Shown piece by piece: positions 60,696-64,000 of a DNA stretch of 64,000 nucleotides. The notes below the pieces were generated by a model. The model was not told where the DNA came from, did no database searches, and was given only the letters and a program-made list of their open reading frames with translations. Each line of letters opens with the position of its first letter. The stretch's first letter is position 1. Location: contig JAMFSS010000011.1 of the NCBI GenBank assembly GCA_026225415.1, forward strand, positions 62,001 through 126,000, written 5' to 3'. The position numbers and the translations under genes were made by a program. The stretch is from Alphaproteobacteria bacterium (GTDB lineage: Bacteria; Pseudomonadota; Alphaproteobacteria; UBA9219).

Positions 60696-61424
60696 ATGGC
60701 ACCTGTCAAACCCTATCGTTCTATCCCCATTCGCGAATGTGGCGAGGCGTTAACCATAATTCCGCGCGACGCTTTCGCGTTTTATGACCCGCATCCCTAT
60801 GTGGCATTGGGCGCGCCTTACGGCGATGCCAACCCGTGGATGTTACGGCCCCGCGTTTTATACGCGTTGCAACGGGCGCAGAAAAAGCTGGAAGCCGTCA
60901 AGCCCGGCTGGAAGATTTTGATGTTCGACGCCTACCGCCCCAATGCAGTGCAGGCCTTTATGGTCGAAAATGAATTGAAAATTCAGGCCAAGGCCGACGG
61001 GTTGGATGCCGCAAACCTGACATCCGCCGAGCGCGAGAAGCTGTTGGCCAAGGTGTATCTCTTCTGGGGTATCCCCAGCGAAGACCCCCAAACGCCGCCA
61101 TCGCACAGCACCGGCGCCGCGATTGATGTGACATTGGCCGATGAAAACGGCAATGAAGTCGATATGGGTTCGCCGATTGATGAAAACTCGCCGCGATCCT
61201 ATGCCGACCATTTCGCAACGGCGATTGACGATGCGCGGAAAATTTTCAACGACAACCGCGAATTATTGAACGGCGTTTTGCAGGGCGAAGGTTTCCGCCG
61301 TCATCCGCAGGAATGGTGGCATTTTTCACGCGGCGATCAATTCGGTGTATGGCTGGAACATGGGCTGGGCAACGACAAATTTGCCATTTATGGCCGCGCC
61401 GATTTGATTAAAGCGCCCGCTTAA
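60696..61424 (+). CDS. D-alanyl-D-alanine dipeptidase, VanX/DdpX family (M15D), second copy
   Basis: 242 residues from the ATG at 60696; an ATG at 60639 would overlap the divergent gene and adds an unconvincing N-terminus. VanX residues: Arg81 (F-D-A-Y-R-P-N-A), His137 and Asp144 (S-H-S-T-G-A-A-I-D), Glu206 and His209 (E-W-W-H-F-S). No signal peptide. It differs considerably from the copy at 29248-29895, so this is not a recent duplication. Probably cleaves cytoplasmic D-Ala-D-Ala or related dipeptides. Confidence 0.88.
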   Translation: MAPVKPYRSIPIRECGEALTIIPRDAFAFYDPHPYVALGAPYGDANPWMLRPRVLYALQRAQKKLEAVKPGWKILMFDAYRPNAVQAFMVENELKIQAKADGLDAANLTSAEREKLLAKVYLFWGIPSEDPQTPPSHSTGAAIDVTLADENGNEVDMGSPIDENSPRSYADHFATAIDDARKIFNDNRELLNGVLQGEGFRRHPQEWWHFSRGDQFGVWLEHGLGNDKFAIYGRADLIKAPA

Positions 61425-61987
61425 CCCATTTCCGCGCCGCGCACCTGTGGCGTGGGTGTGGTGGGGGTTTGCGGTGGCGCATTGGGTTGTGGCGCGGGCG
61501 CGGGTTGGGCAAAATTTTTGCCGACCCTTCCAAAAAATTGCCGTGTGATGATATCAAGACGGTCGATGCGGCCGGCATCGTTGCCGCCTATGTCGTTGCT
61601 GATATCGCAGATGTTGTTCAATTGGGTTTTTATTCTTTCATGTTCGTCTTGAAGCGGTGGGGTGGCAGGTTTTGAAACACCCGCCTCATTAAAAACAGTC
61701 ACGCCTTTTTCATCTTCGAGCGTTTTATATTCTTTGCCGTTAGGAAAATCATAGACCACGAGCGACACAGCGCCGCGCATAACCAAGGTTGCGTCTTCTG
61801 TCACCGATTTCCATTCGCCAAAAACGAGTCTGGTTTTATCCGGCATGGTCGCCACTACGCAACGCGTGAGCACAGCCATGTTTGGTTGCCCCGACGGGGC
61901 ATCGGCGACAATATTCGTTTTGGCATTCGCCATTGGCGGAAACAACGAAGCCGCCATAAACAAGGATTTTAAAACGCGATTAGTCAT
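61421..61987 (-). CDS. hypothetical exported protein, Pro-rich tail
   Basis: 188 residues. Signal-like N-terminus (L-K-S-L-F-M-A-A-S-L-F-P-P-M-A-N-A), then a small domain with C-V-V-A-T-M-P-D-K-T-R-L-V-F-G-E-W and Y-D-F-P-N-G-K-E-Y, and a Pro/Thr/Ala-rich tail from about residue 160. Two cysteines are separated by roughly 85 residues. No family recognised. It ends 4 bases into the convergent dipeptidase gene. Confidence 0.65.
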   Translation of the reverse strand: MTNRVLKSLFMAASLFPPMANAKTNIVADAPSGQPNMAVLTRCVVATMPDKTRLVFGEWKSVTEDATLVMRGAVSLVVYDFPNGKEYKTLEDEKGVTVFNEAGVSKPATPPLQDEHERIKTQLNNICDISNDIGGNDAGRIDRLDIITRQFFGRVGKNFAQPAPAPQPNAPPQTPTTPTPQVRGAEMG

Positions 61988-62065
61988 ATGCTGTCCTGTG
62001 AAATGTTAGGACGTCAGGATAGAATGCGCGGCAGGTTTCAACAATGTGTTTTTATGGTTAAAGCG

Positions 62066-63958
62066 CTACACGGCTTTCGCCAACACCGCGCCCACCAAAA
62101 CATTCCCGAGGCGTTCGCTGAATGCTACAGGATCGGAAAGCGTATCGCCATCCAGCAAGCGCGCCTGATCAAACAGCAACCATGCGATGTCTTTCAAACT
62201 GTCTGCCGCGCCCGATTGTTTGGCACGCGCCGCCATTTGTATGATAAGCGCGTGTGTTGGATTCAATTCCAAAATACGTTTGCTGGCGGTGCGTATCTGG
62301 TTGTGCTGTTTCAAAAAACGTTCCAGATGAATGTCCAGATCGCCTTCATCCGCCGTTAAACAGACGGGGCTGGAAGTAAGCCGGTCCGTTGTGCGCACAT
62401 CTTTTACTTCGTCGCCCAGCGTGAGTTTAAGCAGTGCAACGAGGTCGGCGGTGCCTTCCCCCGCCTTCGCAAGGGCTTCGGCGTGGTCTGGTGCGGCGTC
62501 TATCTTGCCCAAATCTTCACCGGCGCGGGTGACGGATTTGAAGGATTTGCCATCGAAGGATTCCAATGACGCCGGCCAAAAATCATCAACAGTTTCCGTC
62601 AGCAACAACACTTCCACGCCTTTGGCCTTGAAGCCTTCCAGATGCGGGTTGCGTTGCAGTTTTTCAATCGACTCGCCACAAATGAAGAAGATGGATTCCT
62701 GGCCTTCCTTCATGCGACCCACATAATCCGCGAGCGATACCAGCTCATCATTGCCCTTGCCCAACGTCGCGGTCGAACGGCAACGCACAAGTTTTGATAA
62801 ATCCTTGCGATGGTCGGCATCTTCATACAAGCCTTCTTTCAATACTGCGCCGAAATTATCCCAGAATTTCGCGTAACCGGCGGCATCGTCGTTTGCGAAT
62901 TTCGCAAGGTCGGACAAAACGCGTTTCGTCAAACCCTGACGCATTTTCGCAATCGTCGGATTGTTTTGCAGCATTTCGCGGCTGACATTTAATGGCAGAT
63001 CTTCGCTGTCGACCACGCCGCGCAGGAAACGCAACCAGGGCGGCACCAAACCATCGGCATGGTCGGTAATAAAGACGCGTTTCACGAACAGTTTGACGCC
63101 ATGCTGGCGTTTGGGGTCGAACAGATCGAACGGTTTGACGGAAGGCACGAACAGCAAGCCGGTATATTCGATCACGCCTTCGGCGCGCCAATGCAAGGTA
63201 AGCGCGGCATCATCATAGGCATGCGCGACATGATGATAAAATTCTTTATATTGGTCGGCGGTGATTTCATTCTTTGGCCGCAACCACAAAGCCCCTGCCC
63301 GGTTGGCGGGTTTTTCTTCGCCGTTTAAAATAACGGGTATCGCTATATGGTCGGAATATTTGCCGATGATGGTGCGCAACCGTTCGGGGTTGAGGAATTC
63401 ATCTTCGCCCTGTTTCAGATAGATTGTGATTTCTGTGCCGCGTGTCGATTTATCGGTTTCCTCGACAGTAAATTCGCCGCGCCCGTCAGATTCCCATGAC
63501 CATGCTTCTTCGCTGCCTGCTTTGCGTGATTTCACCTCGACCGCTTGCGATACCATAAAGGCGGCATAGAAACCGACGCCGAATTGGCCGATCTGGTTGA
63601 TGTCTGCTTTTTTTGCGTCTTTGATTTGTTCCAAAAATGCCGAGGTGCCGGAACGCGCGATGGTGCCGAGATTTTCCACCAGCTCGTCGCGCGTCATGCC
63701 GATGCCGTTATCGTTCACGGTGATGGTGCGGGCTTTTTGGTCGATATCGATGGTTATTTTGAAATCGGGATTGTCTCCTGTTAATTCGGGTTGGGTCACG
63801 GCGGCATAGCGCAATTTGTCGCAGGCGTCGGACGCGTTGGAGATCAGCTCGCGCAGGAACACTTCCTTGTCGCTGTACAGCGAATGGACGACGATATCCA
63901 GCAAACGGCTGACTTCGGCACGGAATTGCATTTGTTCGGCGGGTTTGGATGCGGACAT
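62066..63958 (-). CDS. htpG: chaperone HtpG (Hsp90)
   Basis: 630 residues. N-terminal ATPase of the GHKL type: F-L-R-E-L-I-S-N-A-S-D-A-C-D-K-L-R near residue 35, then D-N-G-I-G-M-T and G-Q-F-G-V-G-F-Y-A-A-F-M-V; middle domain with N-V-S-R-E-M-L-Q-N-N; C-terminal dimerisation domain. Cytosolic ATP-dependent chaperone. In the middle/C-terminal linker, D-H-A-E-A-L-A-K-A-G-E-G is encoded by the 27-bp repeat also found beside ffs. The 78-base gap to the upstream (61987) gene holds no further feature. Confidence 0.96.
   Translation of the reverse strand: MSASKPAEQMQFRAEVSRLLDIVVHSLYSDKEVFLRELISNASDACDKLRYAAVTQPELTGDNPDFKITIDIDQKARTITVNDNGIGMTRDELVENLGTIARSGTSAFLEQIKDAKKADINQIGQFGVGFYAAFMVSQAVEVKSRKAGSEEAWSWESDGRGEFTVEETDKSTRGTEITIYLKQGEDEFLNPERLRTIIGKYSDHIAIPVILNGEEKPANRAGALWLRPKNEITADQYKEFYHHVAHAYDDAALTLHWRAEGVIEYTGLLFVPSVKPFDLFDPKRQHGVKLFVKRVFITDHADGLVPPWLRFLRGVVDSEDLPLNVSREMLQNNPTIAKMRQGLTKRVLSDLAKFANDDAAGYAKFWDNFGAVLKEGLYEDADHRKDLSKLVRCRSTATLGKGNDELVSLADYVGRMKEGQESIFFICGESIEKLQRNPHLEGFKAKGVEVLLLTETVDDFWPASLESFDGKSFKSVTRAGEDLGKIDAAPDHAEALAKAGEGTADLVALLKLTLGDEVKDVRTTDRLTSSPVCLTADEGDLDIHLERFLKQHNQIRTASKRILELNPTHALIIQMAARAKQSGAADSLKDIAWLLFDQARLLDGDTLSDPVAFSERLGNVLVGAVLAKAV
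62460..62486. repeat. 27-bp repeat, copy 2 (inside htpG)
   Basis: 26 of 27 bases identical to 44724-44750. In the htpG frame it encodes H-A-E-A-L-A-K-A-G in a linker that is variable among HtpG proteins, so it looks like an in-frame inserted element that the protein tolerates. Confidence 0.75.
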
Positions 63959-64000
63959 GGGGGGTACCTTTGGGGGCTTGGAAACGGGTTAATGCTTTGG

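Noticed and set aside
1-64000. CRISPR arrays, prophage, IS elements, rRNA and tRNA genes
   Set aside because: No regularly spaced repeats, no transposase, integrase or phage structural genes, and no tRNA T-loop plus CCA-type structures were found in the intergenic stretches on either strand.

Overview
The window is a gene-dense chromosomal segment of an alphaproteobacterium, with base composition somewhat above 50% GC by eye. The lineage markers are a NadQ-like regulator beside nadABC, a GapR (DUF2312) homologue, a C4-pathway 5-aminolevulinate synthase, ETF-ubiquinone oxidoreductase, a RodZ-like gene directly before ispG, and the dnaX/ybaB/recR block. It is a free-living type of gene set (Micavibrio- or Rhodospirillales-like is a guess, not a call). 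I found no rRNA, tRNA, CRISPR array, prophage or classical insertion sequence.

Layout. 1-4.6 kb: a small lipoprotein, NadQ and nadABC with a candidate operator. 4.6-9.4 kb: a lipoprotein and a GtrC/GtrB/GtrA-like glycosyl-transfer module with a pterin dehydratase gene inside it. 9.4-15.8 kb, minus strand: an envelope and replication run gapR-ydcF-mltB-rlpA-dac-[DUF559 element]-tmk-holB. 16-20.4 kb: kdsB, a phosphatase, a broken gene, amtB and an RNA methylase. 20.4-25.2 kb: hypothetical, terC, trxA, a GT4 glycosyltransferase, recO and an isochorismatase-like protein. 25.3-32 kb: parC, grxC, nitrilase, a VanX-like dipeptidase, ubiG and lysC. 32-39.6 kb: nitronate monooxygenase, rodZ, ispG, prfA, prmC and ETF-QO. 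39.7-45 kb: hypotheticals with recR, ybaB, dnaX and the SRP RNA gene ffs. 45-49.4 kb: a TlpA/outer-membrane/DUF2946 group (possibly metal-related) and a PerM-family transporter. 49.4-53.1 kb: an NDUFAF5/BioC-like methyltransferase without its SAM loop, a PAS histidine kinase, a 425-bp non-coding stretch with a structured leader, lolA and xthA. 53-64 kb: a UDP-sugar epimerase, hemA, a MazEF-type toxin-antitoxin pair, gap, tkt, a second VanX-like dipeptidase and htpG.

Most of the content is housekeeping. The unusual material is in small elements between the genes: (i) a DUF559 nuclease flanked by inverted hairpins, inserted in the dac-tmk operon so that its stop overlaps the tmk start; (ii) a compact predicted transcript before lolA with its own promoter, a 5' hairpin and a 20-codon proline-rich ORF; (iii) two long imperfect palindromes with the same apex; (iv) C/T-rich 5' leaders carrying CTCTAACC in front of five unrelated genes; (v) a 27-bp repeat found both inside htpG and next to ffs; (vi) a TA promoter whose spacing predicts a leaderless mRNA. 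All functional statements come from reading motifs; nothing was searched against a database.
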